DNA of 49,886 nt from Chloroflexota bacterium (GTDB lineage: Bacteria > Chloroflexota > Dehalococcoidia > UBA2979): contig JAPONQ010000030.1 of NCBI GenBank assembly GCA_026713865.1, forward strand, positions 1-49,886, read 5' to 3'. Below, piece after piece: positions 22,698 to 30,741 of this stretch. Every line of letters starts with the position of its first letter. Position 1 is the first letter of the stretch. The notes beneath the pieces were generated by a model, which saw only the letters and a list, made by a program, of their open reading frames with translations, searched no databases and was not told the origin of the DNA. Position numbers and translations under genes: made by a program.

Positions 22698-25607
22698 ATG
22701 TCGGCAGCCGCGTTCGCCGCCAGTTGGCGCCAGAACGCGCGCCGCGAGCGCGCCTCGTCGCAGTCGCACTTCATCGACCTCTGCCGACTGCTCGGCGTGC
22801 CGACGCCGAACGAGGCCGACCCTGCGGGGGAGTCGTACACGTTCGAGGCGGGCGCGGAACGCCTCAGCACCGGCCGGCGTGGCTGGGCCGACGTCTGGAA
22901 GCGCGGTTACTTCGGTTGGGAGTACAAGGGCGCGCACGCAGACCTCCGCGCCGCGTACCGCCAGCTCATCGACTACCGCGAGGACCTAGAGAGCCCGCCG
23001 GCGCTCGTCGTCAGCGATATGGACCGCATCGAGGTCCACACCAACTTCACCGGCACCCGCCCCGTCGTCCACGAAGTCACGCTCGACGACCTCGCCGAGG
23101 GCGGAGACCGCACCGCCGAGGCGCTGCGCATCCTCCGCGCGGTCATGCTCGACCCGAGCGCGCTGCGGCCCGAGCAGACGCCCGCCGAGATCACGCAGAT
23201 CGCCGCGGCGCGCTTCGCCGAGATCGCGCAGTCCATGCACGAGCGCGGGCACGAGCCGGAGGCGGTCGCGCACCACCTCAACCGCGTCGTCTTCTGCCTG
23301 TTCGCCGAGGACGCGCGGCTGCTGCCCGAGCGCGTGCTCACGGAGATGATCGAGTCGCGCCGGGGCGACCCCGAGGCGTTCGACCGCGCCCTCGCCGACC
23401 TATTCCTGCGCATGTCGGACCGCGACGCCGACCGCTTCTACGGCAACGTGCGCGTTGAATGGTTCAACGGCGGGCTCTTCGACGACGCCGAGGTGATCCC
23501 GTGCACCCGCGATGAGCTGCGGGCGATGCACGACGCGGCGCTGCTCGACTGGTCGCGGGTGGAGCCGGCGATCCTCGGCACGCTGTTCGAGCGCGGGCTC
23601 GACCCCGACAAGCGCGGCCAGCTCGGCGCGCACTACACCGACCACGAGAAGATCATGATGGTCGTCGAGCCCGTGGTGCTCGACCCGCTGCGCCGCGAGT
23701 TCGCGGCGATGCAGGCGCGCGTCGAGGAGCTGGCTGGCGGCCAGGAGCCGAGCCCGCTCACGCTCGAGGGCCGCCGCCGCGAGCGGCTCCCGGCTTGGGA
23801 GAGGGAGGCCGAGGCGGCCTGGCGCGCGTTCGTCGATCGGCTACGGGCGGTGCGCGTGCTGGACCCGGCGTGCGGGTCGGGGAACTTCCTGTATGTGACG
23901 CTGCGGCTCCTCAAGGACCTAGAGCAGGAGGCTATCCGCTGGGGCGCGGAGCGGCTGCGCATCCCCGGCCAGTTCCCGCAGGTGGGGCCGCACAACGTGC
24001 TGGGAATAGAGAAGAACGCGTACGCGAGGGAGCTAGCGGGCGTGTCCATCTGGATCGGGCATATCCAGTGGATGCTGGACCACGGCTACGGGGCCCCGAG
24101 TGACCCGGTGCTGCAGCCCCTGGACAACGTCGAGCTGCGCGACGCGATCCTTTCCTGCGACGCCGAGGGCGCCCCGATCCCGTCCGTCTGGCCGGAGGCA
24201 GAGTTCGTCGTCGGCAACCCACCGTTCTTGGGTCGGAAGTTGATGCGCTCATCACTTGGTGACAACTACGTAGACAGACTGGACCGCGCGTACGGGCGCG
24301 TGATCCGGGGCCTGTCCGATTACGTGTGCTATTGGCATGAGGTAGCTCGCCGTCAGATTGTCGACGGTACCGCTGCGCGTGTCGGCCTTCTTGCCACGAA
24401 CTCCATCCGTGACGGCGCCGGGCGTCGCACCTTGGAACGGATCAAGGGAAGTGGCGACATTTTCATGGCCTGGTCGGACGAGTCGTGGATCGTTGAAGAC
24501 GCCGCGGTCCGCGTCTCGATCATCGCTCAGGACGATGGTTCCGAGGCGCAACGCACGCTGGACGGGCTGCCAGTCAACGCGATCAACTCCGACTTGACCA
24601 GTGGTCCCGACTTCACCAACGTCGAGCGACTGCCTGAGAACCGCGGCGTCTCCTTCATCGGCGATCAGAAGAACGGCTCTTTCGACATCAGTCGTGAAAC
24701 GGCTCGCGAGATGCTGAAACAGCCCACTAACATCAACGAGCGCCCTAATTCCGGTGTGATCTTCCCGTGGGTGAATGGCAGGGACATCGCAGGCAGGTCT
24801 CTCGACGCATTTGTCATCGACTTCGGAACGACGACGACGGAGGCGGACGCAGCCGCATGGGAAGCTCCGTTCGCACACGTCGCCAGGCACGTGCGGCCCG
24901 AACGGGAGGTGAGTCGACAGAGGAATCGCCGTGAGCGCTGGTGGCTGCACGGAGCAATGGCAGTGAACATGCGCGAAGCACTGGCGACTTTGCCCCGCTT
25001 CATCGTTACCCCAATCACGGCGAAGCATCGGCTCTTCGGTTGGTTCCCATCTCCGGCCATGCCCGGAAGCACAGCAGTCGCGATCGCGCGGGAGGACGAC
25101 TACGCGTTCGGGGTGCTGCACTCGCGGGCGCACGAGCTATGGTCGCTGCGCATGGGGACGTGGCTCGGCGTCGGCAACGACCCGCGCTACACGCCCACGT
25201 CCACGTTCGAGACGTTCCCCTTCCCGTGGCCCCTCGACACCCCCGACGAGGCGCTGACCGACGCGCAGCGCGCGCACCGCGACGCCATCGGCGAGGCGGC
25301 GCGCGCGCTCGACGAGGTGCGCCGGCGCTGGCTCAACCCGCCCGAGCTCGTACGCGAGGAGCCCGACGTGGTGCCATCGCTGCCGCCGCGCCTGCTCCCC
25401 GTCGACGATGAGGCGGAGCAGCAGCTAAAGCGGCGCACGCTCACCAACCTCTACAACGCCCGCCCGACGTGGCTCGCCCACCTCCACCGCGACCTCGACG
25501 CCGCAGTGTTCGCCGCCTACGGATGGCCGGAGGCGGGGGAGCCGGACGCGCTGGGGGCCGAGGATCTGCTGGAGCGGCTGCTGGCGTTGAACCTGGAGCG
25601 CGCGTGA
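22698..25607 (+). CDS. Type IIL (MmeI-like) restriction-modification enzyme
   Basis: 969 residues from the ATG at 22698; the family start MSxxxFxxxWRxxxxxERxxSQxHFIDLCRLLG decides this start. One chain carries every activity. The nuclease site is Asp65 ... Glu75-x-Lys77 (ADVWKRGYFGWEYKG), the same spacing as MmeI D70/E80/K82. Methyltransferase motif I is VLDPACGSGNF (387-397) and motif IV NPPF (507-510), typical of N6-adenine enzymes. A target recognition domain follows, then a helical C-terminus. Such enzymes methylate one strand and cut about 20 bases away. The recognition region (about 24240-25080) has much lower GC than both flanks, suggesting a swapped specificity domain. Confidence 0.9.
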   Translation: MSAAAFAASWRQNARRERASSQSHFIDLCRLLGVPTPNEADPAGESYTFEAGAERLSTGRRGWADVWKRGYFGWEYKGAHADLRAAYRQLIDYREDLESPPALVVSDMDRIEVHTNFTGTRPVVHEVTLDDLAEGGDRTAEALRILRAVMLDPSALRPEQTPAEITQIAAARFAEIAQSMHERGHEPEAVAHHLNRVVFCLFAEDARLLPERVLTEMIESRRGDPEAFDRALADLFLRMSDRDADRFYGNVRVEWFNGGLFDDAEVIPCTRDELRAMHDAALLDWSRVEPAILGTLFERGLDPDKRGQLGAHYTDHEKIMMVVEPVVLDPLRREFAAMQARVEELAGGQEPSPLTLEGRRRERLPAWEREAEAAWRAFVDRLRAVRVLDPACGSGNFLYVTLRLLKDLEQEAIRWGAERLRIPGQFPQVGPHNVLGIEKNAYARELAGVSIWIGHIQWMLDHGYGAPSDPVLQPLDNVELRDAILSCDAEGAPIPSVWPEAEFVVGNPPFLGRKLMRSSLGDNYVDRLDRAYGRVIRGLSDYVCYWHEVARRQIVDGTAARVGLLATNSIRDGAGRRTLERIKGSGDIFMAWSDESWIVEDAAVRVSIIAQDDGSEAQRTLDGLPVNAINSDLTSGPDFTNVERLPENRGVSFIGDQKNGSFDISRETAREMLKQPTNINERPNSGVIFPWVNGRDIAGRSLDAFVIDFGTTTTEADAAAWEAPFAHVARHVRPEREVSRQRNRRERWWLHGAMAVNMREALATLPRFIVTPITAKHRLFGWFPSPAMPGSTAVAIAREDDYAFGVLHSRAHELWSLRMGTWLGVGNDPRYTPTSTFETFPFPWPLDTPDEALTDAQRAHRDAIGEAARALDEVRRRWLNPPELVREEPDVVPSLPPRLLPVDDEAEQQLKRRTLTNLYNARPTWLAHLHRDLDAAVFAAYGWPEAGEPDALGAEDLLERLLALNLERA

Positions 25608-25799
25608 CGGTGGCCGTCATCGACGCGGTCCGCGGCCGTACGCGGTGCGGGTGATCCATCCCGCGAGAGAGGCTGCGCTCCGCTCTATGTTCGAGTGCGT
25701 TCTGAGGTAGACCGGCCGGCGAGATGCTGCCAACGTGTGTGTAGGGACGGCGACTCACCGGGTGCCTCCGGCCCGGACTCTGCCAGCGCTTGGAGCTTG

Positions 25800-26519
25800 A
25801 TGCCCAACCGAATGCGCAGCCGAGTTCTGTTCCTCGATGACTCCGGGAAGCCCGGAGCTCGTGACGCCACGAAGGCCGTTGTCATCGGCGGGTTCTCCAT
25901 CCCATCAGAGAACGTCCCCACCCTGAGCCGCAGAATCGCGGGCGCGAAGTCGCGCTTCTATCCGAACCGTGGGGATCCCGCCAACTGGGAAGTGAAGGCC
26001 AGGCGGACGCTCGTACCGAACGAGTGGAAGCGCTCAAAGAACCGTCAGTTCCTCGCCGAGGCCATGCGCATTCTGGGCGACCTCGACTGCACCGTATACA
26101 CGGTCAGCATCGACAAGCGCCGGCTCATGCACCCGATGGAGCTCCGCACGACCGTGCCGCTGCAGATCCAGAGGCTTGTGGAGCACTTCTCGGTGGAGTG
26201 CACGACGCGGCACGAGATGGGTCTCATTGTGTCGGACTGGTCGAACCACGACCTCGATGCCCATGCGAGCCAGAGCGTGGGGAGCTTCGTGATCTCGCGC
26301 CACATGCCGCTCCACCCCACCGTCTACTACGCAAACTCGTTGAACTCTCATCCCATCCAGGTAGCGGATCTCATAGCGGCTGTCCGACGCCGAGCGATCG
26401 AAGGCGATGCGAATCTCCAGCCACTCGACGATCAGCTCGCGGCCATCACCGGTCCGCACCGCATCGCGGCTACCACCCACACCGGTCGGCCGTACACCAA
26501 CAGAATCGTTCTAATCTGA
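25800..26519 (+). CDS. DUF3800 domain protein
   Basis: 239 residues from the ATG at 25800 (GGAG 5-8 bases upstream; ATG 25812 is an alternative). The DUF3800 pattern is clear: VLFLDDSG near the N-terminus, acidic VSDWSNHDLDAHA in the middle and HPIQVADLIAAVRRRA near the end. The family is predicted to have an RNase H-like fold with conserved acidic residues and is common beside restriction genes and in mobile elements, but its activity is not established. It sits 190 bases after the type IIL gene, reads the same way and is followed by a clear terminator. Confidence 0.85.
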   Translation: MPNRMRSRVLFLDDSGKPGARDATKAVVIGGFSIPSENVPTLSRRIAGAKSRFYPNRGDPANWEVKARRTLVPNEWKRSKNRQFLAEAMRILGDLDCTVYTVSIDKRRLMHPMELRTTVPLQIQRLVEHFSVECTTRHEMGLIVSDWSNHDLDAHASQSVGSFVISRHMPLHPTVYYANSLNSHPIQVADLIAAVRRRAIEGDANLQPLDDQLAAITGPHRIAATTHTGRPYTNRIVLI

Positions 26520-26616
26520 AACAGTTTACAAACGCGGGTGAGGAGCCTAATATCAGCAGAGCCAGCCGGTTCGGCTAGTAGGCGTAAGCCGAATGCAGCC
26601 GACATACCGTGGCAAT

Positions 26617-26649
26617 GGGACCCCGGAACGCACGGGGTCCCTTTTCTTT
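26617..26649 (+). terminator. Rho-independent terminator
   Basis: GGGACCCC (26617-26624), a nine-base loop, GGGGTCCC (26634-26641), then TTTTCTTT (26642-26649). The 8-bp stem is perfect. It ends the DUF3800 transcript about 100 bases after the stop codon. Together with the absence of another gene it defines the right end of the restriction transcription unit. Confidence 0.9.
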
Positions 26650-26853
26650 GCCCAGAGCCGCCTGGACTTGAGCTGTCTGATAGTAGTTGCCAGTTCCCGC
26701 GCGGCACCACGCTCGCTCGATCGATGCCGCCCGCCCCCGAGTTGAGGGGGTCCTCGTGAGAAAACCAACCGGTCTCGGGCGCATCCCGCTCTTCCTGCTC
26801 GTAATCGGCAGGGGTCCGCTCGCGCCGGCCGGGCGAACGCCTGAACTCCCCGG

Positions 26854-27297
26854 TCAGTCGTCGACGGAGAAGACCACGACGGACAGCAGTTCGAGTTCGG
26901 CAGACGGCTCCGGCATCTCGTCGAGTTCGCGGACTCGCAGCCCGAGTTCGTCCCTGAGGTTGCGGCCGCGCCCGCGATGCAGCCGTCTGATCCGATCATC
27001 GGAGGCGCCTGCGGCGAGTTCGTCCGCGCGCGCTACGCGCGCGTCGTACGTTCTCTGAACCGTCGCCTTGCGGACCGCCAGGCGGTCGGCGAGCTGCCCG
27101 CGCTCGAGCTCCTCGATCGAGCGACGACGTTCGTCGGCATGGCGGAGCGCGATCTCCTCGAGCTCCCGGAGGGTCGCTTCGTCAAGCGCCGGCGGCGTCG
27201 CGGAAGCCGCCCCCGGCAGCTCTCCCATCAGTACGTCGTCCAGGTCGCTGCAGTGCTCCCCCGTTCCGATCGAGATCGTGATCGGAAGCGCTCTCAA
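26854..27297 (-). CDS. C-terminal fragment resembling an SNF2-type helicase tail
   Basis: 147 residues. The first 30 (MRALPITISIGTGEHCSDLDDVLMGELP) are followed by a long charged helical region (LDEATLRELEEIALRHADERRR ... LRDELGLRVRELDEMPEPSA), predicted as coiled coil, and end ELLSVVVFSVDD. This layout is reminiscent of the tail after the helicase domains of defence-associated SNF2 proteins (DISARM DrmD-like). No helicase motif is present upstream, where the compound repeat and tRNA fragment begin, so it is probably a truncated gene left by insertion. It may instead be a small coiled-coil protein of its own. Confidence 0.4.
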   Translation of the reverse strand: MRALPITISIGTGEHCSDLDDVLMGELPGAASATPPALDEATLRELEEIALRHADERRRSIEELERGQLADRLAVRKATVQRTYDARVARADELAAGASDDRIRRLHRGRGRNLRDELGLRVRELDEMPEPSAELELLSVVVFSVDD

Positions 27298-27469
27298 GGT
27301 GGCCCCCGCTCATGTCTCTCTCGTCGTCACATACGCCGATGCGCGGACATATCCGTTCGCGCGTATGCGTACGTTCCTCTGCGCTTGCTTCGCCGCGCCG
27401 TGACCGGAATCGTGGGGCCATCTTGGGGACATGTTGGCTGGTACGGCATGGGACGCGAGTGCATGAGAG

Positions 27470-27559
27470 ATGACATCACTCGTCATAAGACGCACACGCC
27501 AGATACGAACACAACGCCTAACGGGATGAGAAGGGACGCTCCGGGACCGGCTCCGGGGC
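27470..27559 (+). repeat. Compound repeat, right copy, abutting the tRNA-Asp fragment
   Basis: ATGACATCACTCGTCAT (27470-27486) and the 40-base block AACGGGATGAGAAGGGACGC... (27520-27559) repeat the sequence at 22210-22285. The block ends exactly where tRNA-Asp sequence starts, as expected for the terminal sequence of an element integrated into that tRNA gene. Confidence 0.85.
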
Positions 27560-27605
27560 CCTGTCACGGTGGAGATCGTCGGTTCGAATCCGATCGGGGT
27601 CGCCA
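27558..27605 (+). other. tRNA-Asp 3' fragment, probable attachment site
   Basis: CCCTGTCACGGTGG contains the Asp anticodon loop (CTGTCAC, anticodon GTC) and the 3' anticodon stem; then come the variable loop AGATC, the T arm GTCGGTTCGAATCCGAT and the acceptor strand with CGCCA. The 5' half (D arm and 5' acceptor strand) is missing; the bases before the anticodon loop are element sequence and cannot pair. This is the usual product of integrase-mediated insertion at a tRNA 3' end. The intact gene would lie at the other end of the island, outside the window. Confidence 0.75.
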
Positions 27606-27672
27606 CTCTCCCAACCTGGAATCGAACCCTGGACCCCGCGGATCGTGCCGCGAGGATCGTCGCATCACTCGC

Positions 27673-27689
27673 ACACAGCCTGGCTGTGT
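27673..27689 (-). terminator. Inverted repeat after the GH15 gene
   Basis: ACACAGCC (27673-27680), one base, GGCTGTGT (27682-27689): a perfect 8-bp inverted repeat 6 bases beyond the GH15 stop codon on the minus strand. There is no T run, so it could be a weak terminator or an mRNA 3' end stabiliser. Confidence 0.35.
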
Positions 27690-27695
27690 ACGGCG

Positions 27696-29519
27696 TCAGT
27701 CCGGCCGGGAAGCGGACTCCGCGCGGTCGAGGTTGCGGGCGGTGTTGATCAGGCCCATGTGGCTGAATGCCTGCGGGAAATTGCCGAGCATCTCGCCGCT
27801 TCCCGGCTCGATCTCCTCGCTGAACAACCCCAGATCGTTCCCGTGACTGAGCAGCGTCTGGAAGATCTCCCGCGCCCGGTCGACCTCGCCGAGGAGGATC
27901 AGGTTGTCCGCCAGCCAGAAGGTGCAGACGGTGAAGGTCCCCTCACCGCCGGCCAGCCCGTCCTCGTACCCGCGGTAGCGGTACACGAGGCCCTCGGGCG
28001 AGGTCAGCTCACGGCTGATCGCCCGGATCGTCGACTCCATCCGCGGATCGGTCGCCCGGATGAACCCGAAGAGCGGTAGCAGCAGGTTGCTCGCATCCAG
28101 GTTCTTGCTGCCGTACGCCTGCACGAAGGCGCCGCGATCGCCGTCGTAGCCGCGTGTCAGCACCTCGTCGCGGATCTCGGCGCGCACGCGCGCCCACAGA
28201 TCGACGTCGCCCGGCATATCGAGCGAGCGCGCGGCCTTGATCGCGCGGTCCAGCGCCACCCAGCACATCACCTTGGAGAAGACGAAGTGCTGGCGGCCGC
28301 CGCGCGTCTCCCACAGGCCCTCGTCCGGTTCTCGCCAGTGGTCGATCACGAAGGCGGCGACGTGCCGCAGGAAGTCCCAGTACTCGGGGTCCATCTCGCC
28401 GCCGAAGATGCGGTAGAGATGCGCCGAGTCCATCACCTCGCCGTAGATGTCCAGCTGGAACTGCGAGTACGCGCCGTTGCCGATGCGGACCGGCTTCGAG
28501 CCCCGGTAGCCGTCGAGCTCCGGCAGTTCGATTTCCGTCAGCCGACGCTCGCCGCCGAGCCCGTACATGATCTGGAGGTCGCGCGCGCGCCCGGAGGTGC
28601 TCCACTCAAGCCAGTTCTTGAAGTGCCGGGCCTCCTCCCGGTAGCCGAGGATGGAGAGCGCGTAGAGCGCGAACGATGCGTCACGGATCCAGGTGAAGCG
28701 GTAGTCCCAGTTGCGCGGGCCCCCCACCGCCTCCGGCAGGGAGGTCGTGGCGGCCGCGACGAGCCCGCCGGAGGGCGCGTAGGTCAGTGCCTTCAGGGTG
28801 AGCGCGGATCGCATCACCTCGTCGCGGTAGGCGCCGTCGTAGCGGCACCCGGCGGCCCACCCCTCCCAGAAGGCGCGGGTCTCCGCCAGCAGTCTGTCGG
28901 GGTCGCCGTCGGCGACGGCCGACGGGCGCGAGTGGTACGTGACGGCGGCGCTCACGCGCTCGCCGCTGCGGAGCCGTCCATCCGCGAGGAAGCCGTCGTC
29001 GGCGACGTCGCGCATCGGTGCGCTGCAGTAGACGGCCAGCGCGTCGGCACCCCCATGGGCCACGCCGTCGTGCTCCCCGTTCAGCGTCACGTGGGGGATG
29101 ATCGTGCCGTAGTCGAATCGGGGGCGGCAACGCATGCTGAACCGCACCTCGCCGCTGGTGCATTCGAGCGTCCGCACGATTTGATGGCTAGCCTCGACGG
29201 CTCGCGGGTCATGCGGGTTGTCGCTGCGCACCGGCATCCAGTCGGTCAACCGTGCCGAACCCCCGTCCGCATGGAAGGTGGTCTCGATGATCTTCGTGTT
29301 GGGAAGATATCGACGCTCGGTCGTGTGCACCCCCTGCGGGGCGAGCTGGAAATAGCCGCCGCGCTGCCAGTCCAGAATGCGGCTGAAGACCGCCGCGCTA
29401 TCGAACCTGGGGAAGCAACACCAGTCGATGGATCCCGCACTCGAGACGAGCGCACCGGAGTGCAGGTCGCTTATCAGCCCGTAGTCCCCGATGGCTGGTT
29501 GCGCGCCGTGGCTGTTCAC
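27696..29519 (-). CDS. Glycoside hydrolase family 15 protein
   Basis: 607 residues. An N-terminal beta-sandwich (IGDYGLISDLHSGALVSSAG, residues 10-29, is the characteristic start of bacterial GH15) is joined to an (alpha/alpha)6 barrel. Marks of the barrel are GGPRNWDYRFTWIRDASFAL (266-285), EGLWETRGG (400-408) with Glu404, and LFSEEIEPGSGEMLGNFPQA (about 565-584) with the second catalytic glutamate. The family inverts alpha-glucosidic bonds; members of this bacterial type act on trehalose or short malto-oligosaccharides. No signal peptide, so probably intracellular. GTG start at 29519. It is the first chromosomal gene after the island. Confidence 0.9.
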   Translation of the reverse strand: MNSHGAQPAIGDYGLISDLHSGALVSSAGSIDWCCFPRFDSAAVFSRILDWQRGGYFQLAPQGVHTTERRYLPNTKIIETTFHADGGSARLTDWMPVRSDNPHDPRAVEASHQIVRTLECTSGEVRFSMRCRPRFDYGTIIPHVTLNGEHDGVAHGGADALAVYCSAPMRDVADDGFLADGRLRSGERVSAAVTYHSRPSAVADGDPDRLLAETRAFWEGWAAGCRYDGAYRDEVMRSALTLKALTYAPSGGLVAAATTSLPEAVGGPRNWDYRFTWIRDASFALYALSILGYREEARHFKNWLEWSTSGRARDLQIMYGLGGERRLTEIELPELDGYRGSKPVRIGNGAYSQFQLDIYGEVMDSAHLYRIFGGEMDPEYWDFLRHVAAFVIDHWREPDEGLWETRGGRQHFVFSKVMCWVALDRAIKAARSLDMPGDVDLWARVRAEIRDEVLTRGYDGDRGAFVQAYGSKNLDASNLLLPLFGFIRATDPRMESTIRAISRELTSPEGLVYRYRGYEDGLAGGEGTFTVCTFWLADNLILLGEVDRAREIFQTLLSHGNDLGLFSEEIEPGSGEMLGNFPQAFSHMGLINTARNLDRAESASRPD

Positions 29520-29742
29520 GAGATCCGCGTCTCCGGGTCATGGATCGTGGCGAGCACGGTGTCTGCGCACGCCCAGCGTCAACTGGTGAAGGCGCCCGCC
29601 GGCCCCGGCCGCCCGCATGCATTCGCCACATTCCCGCGGCGCCTTCCTGCCCGGTGACCATACCGCACGTGTGTCCCCTTCGCGGAGGATCCGGACGCGA
29701 CTTCGGTGGTACGGCGTGGGACGAGAGGGTGCGGGCGTTGCC

Positions 29743-29748
29743 TATACT
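29743..29748 (+). promoter_or_regulatory. -10 box of the VanW-like gene (leaderless type)
   Basis: TATACT lies only 8 bases before the ATG at 29757, so transcription would begin at or within a base or two of the start codon. No ribosome binding site fits in between. I see no good -35 box. Confidence 0.55.
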
Positions 29749-29756
29749 CGACCGCG

Positions 29757-30608
29757 ATGTCGGCTCCGCATGCCACGCCAGTTGAACGCGCCGTGCGACG
29801 CCTCGCGCGGCGATGGCTGCCACGCCGACTGCGGGCCGAGACCGTCCGCCTGCGCCGCTCGCTCCACGACCGTCGCGGTGGCACTCCCTTCGCCGACGGA
29901 CGCGGCTCGCACGAGGACTTCTTGTACGCCTTCGAGGGCTACCGCCTACCGCTGGAGATCTACCCCGGCCAGGAGCACCTGGCGGATGGAAAGCGCCACA
30001 ACCAGCGTCTGATGGCCGAGTCCCTCGACGGCGCGCGTGTCGAGCCCGGCGAGGTGCTCTCGCTCTGGCGCCGCAGCGGCCGGCCGAGCACGGCTCGCGG
30101 CTATCTGGATGGAGCGGCGATCGTCGGCGGCCAACTCATGACCGAGGCCGGCGGCGCCACCTGCCTCCTCTCGACCGTGCTCTACAACGCCGGATTGCTC
30201 GCCGCACTCGAGATCGTCGAGCGGCACGCGCACTCGGTCGACCTCTACGGCGAGGCGCGCTACTTCGAACTCGGGCGCGACGCGACGATCGACTACGGAG
30301 TGCTCGATCTCCGCTTCCGCAACCCCCATGCCTGGCCGGTGCTGTTCGAGATCTCCTCGGATGATGCCGAGGTCCACGCCGTCTTCCGCGCCCCGCGGTC
30401 CGACCTCCCGGCCGTTGCGATCGAGGTGGAGCAGCCCCAGCAGGAGGGGGGCCTGCTCTCGGCGCGGACCCTGCGGCACGTCACTCTTACGGGCCGCGAC
30501 CCGCGCGTTGAGGATCTCGGCTGGTCCCGCTATCGCATCGCTGGCGCCTCACCGCATGCCGCCCCGCATGAGCCTCGGTCTCCTGAACCGGGTGTCTCGC
30601 GAGCCTGA
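29757..30608 (+). CDS. VanW-like protein
   Basis: 283 residues from the ATG at 29757 (MSAPHATPVERAVRR). The VanW-type core is visible: KRHNQRLMAESLDGARVEPG (about 80-99), then GEVLSLWRRSGRPS, GYLDGAAIVGGQL, EAGGATCLLSTVLYNAGLLA and ARYFELGRDATIDYG. VanW occurs in some vancomycin-resistance clusters but is widespread outside them and its activity is unknown; cell-envelope involvement is a guess. There is no signal peptide here. It is transcribed away from the GH15 gene across a 237-base divergent region and ends facing the esterase gene. Confidence 0.8.
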   Translation: MSAPHATPVERAVRRLARRWLPRRLRAETVRLRRSLHDRRGGTPFADGRGSHEDFLYAFEGYRLPLEIYPGQEHLADGKRHNQRLMAESLDGARVEPGEVLSLWRRSGRPSTARGYLDGAAIVGGQLMTEAGGATCLLSTVLYNAGLLAALEIVERHAHSVDLYGEARYFELGRDATIDYGVLDLRFRNPHAWPVLFEISSDDAEVHAVFRAPRSDLPAVAIEVEQPQQEGGLLSARTLRHVTLTGRDPRVEDLGWSRYRIAGASPHAAPHEPRSPEPGVSRA

Positions 30609-30741
30609 AGGACCCGGCTCGCGACAGTCGAGCGCCGCGCACCCCAGAGCGGGCCTGTGACGCGCAATCGCCGCCGGCGACCGCGCCACCGCGCGGGCCA
30701 CTACCGCTGCGCTCGATCGCTCCCGCATCGGCGTTGAGCCT

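Noticed and set aside
27610-27640. Second tRNA-like T arm (minus strand GGTTCGATTCC)
   Set aside because: The flanking CCAGG/CCAGG arms cannot pair, and no acceptor or anticodon arm is present.
28287-29657. 456-codon plus-strand frame over GH15
   Set aside because: Shadow of a well-identified glycosidase; no family motif in this phase.
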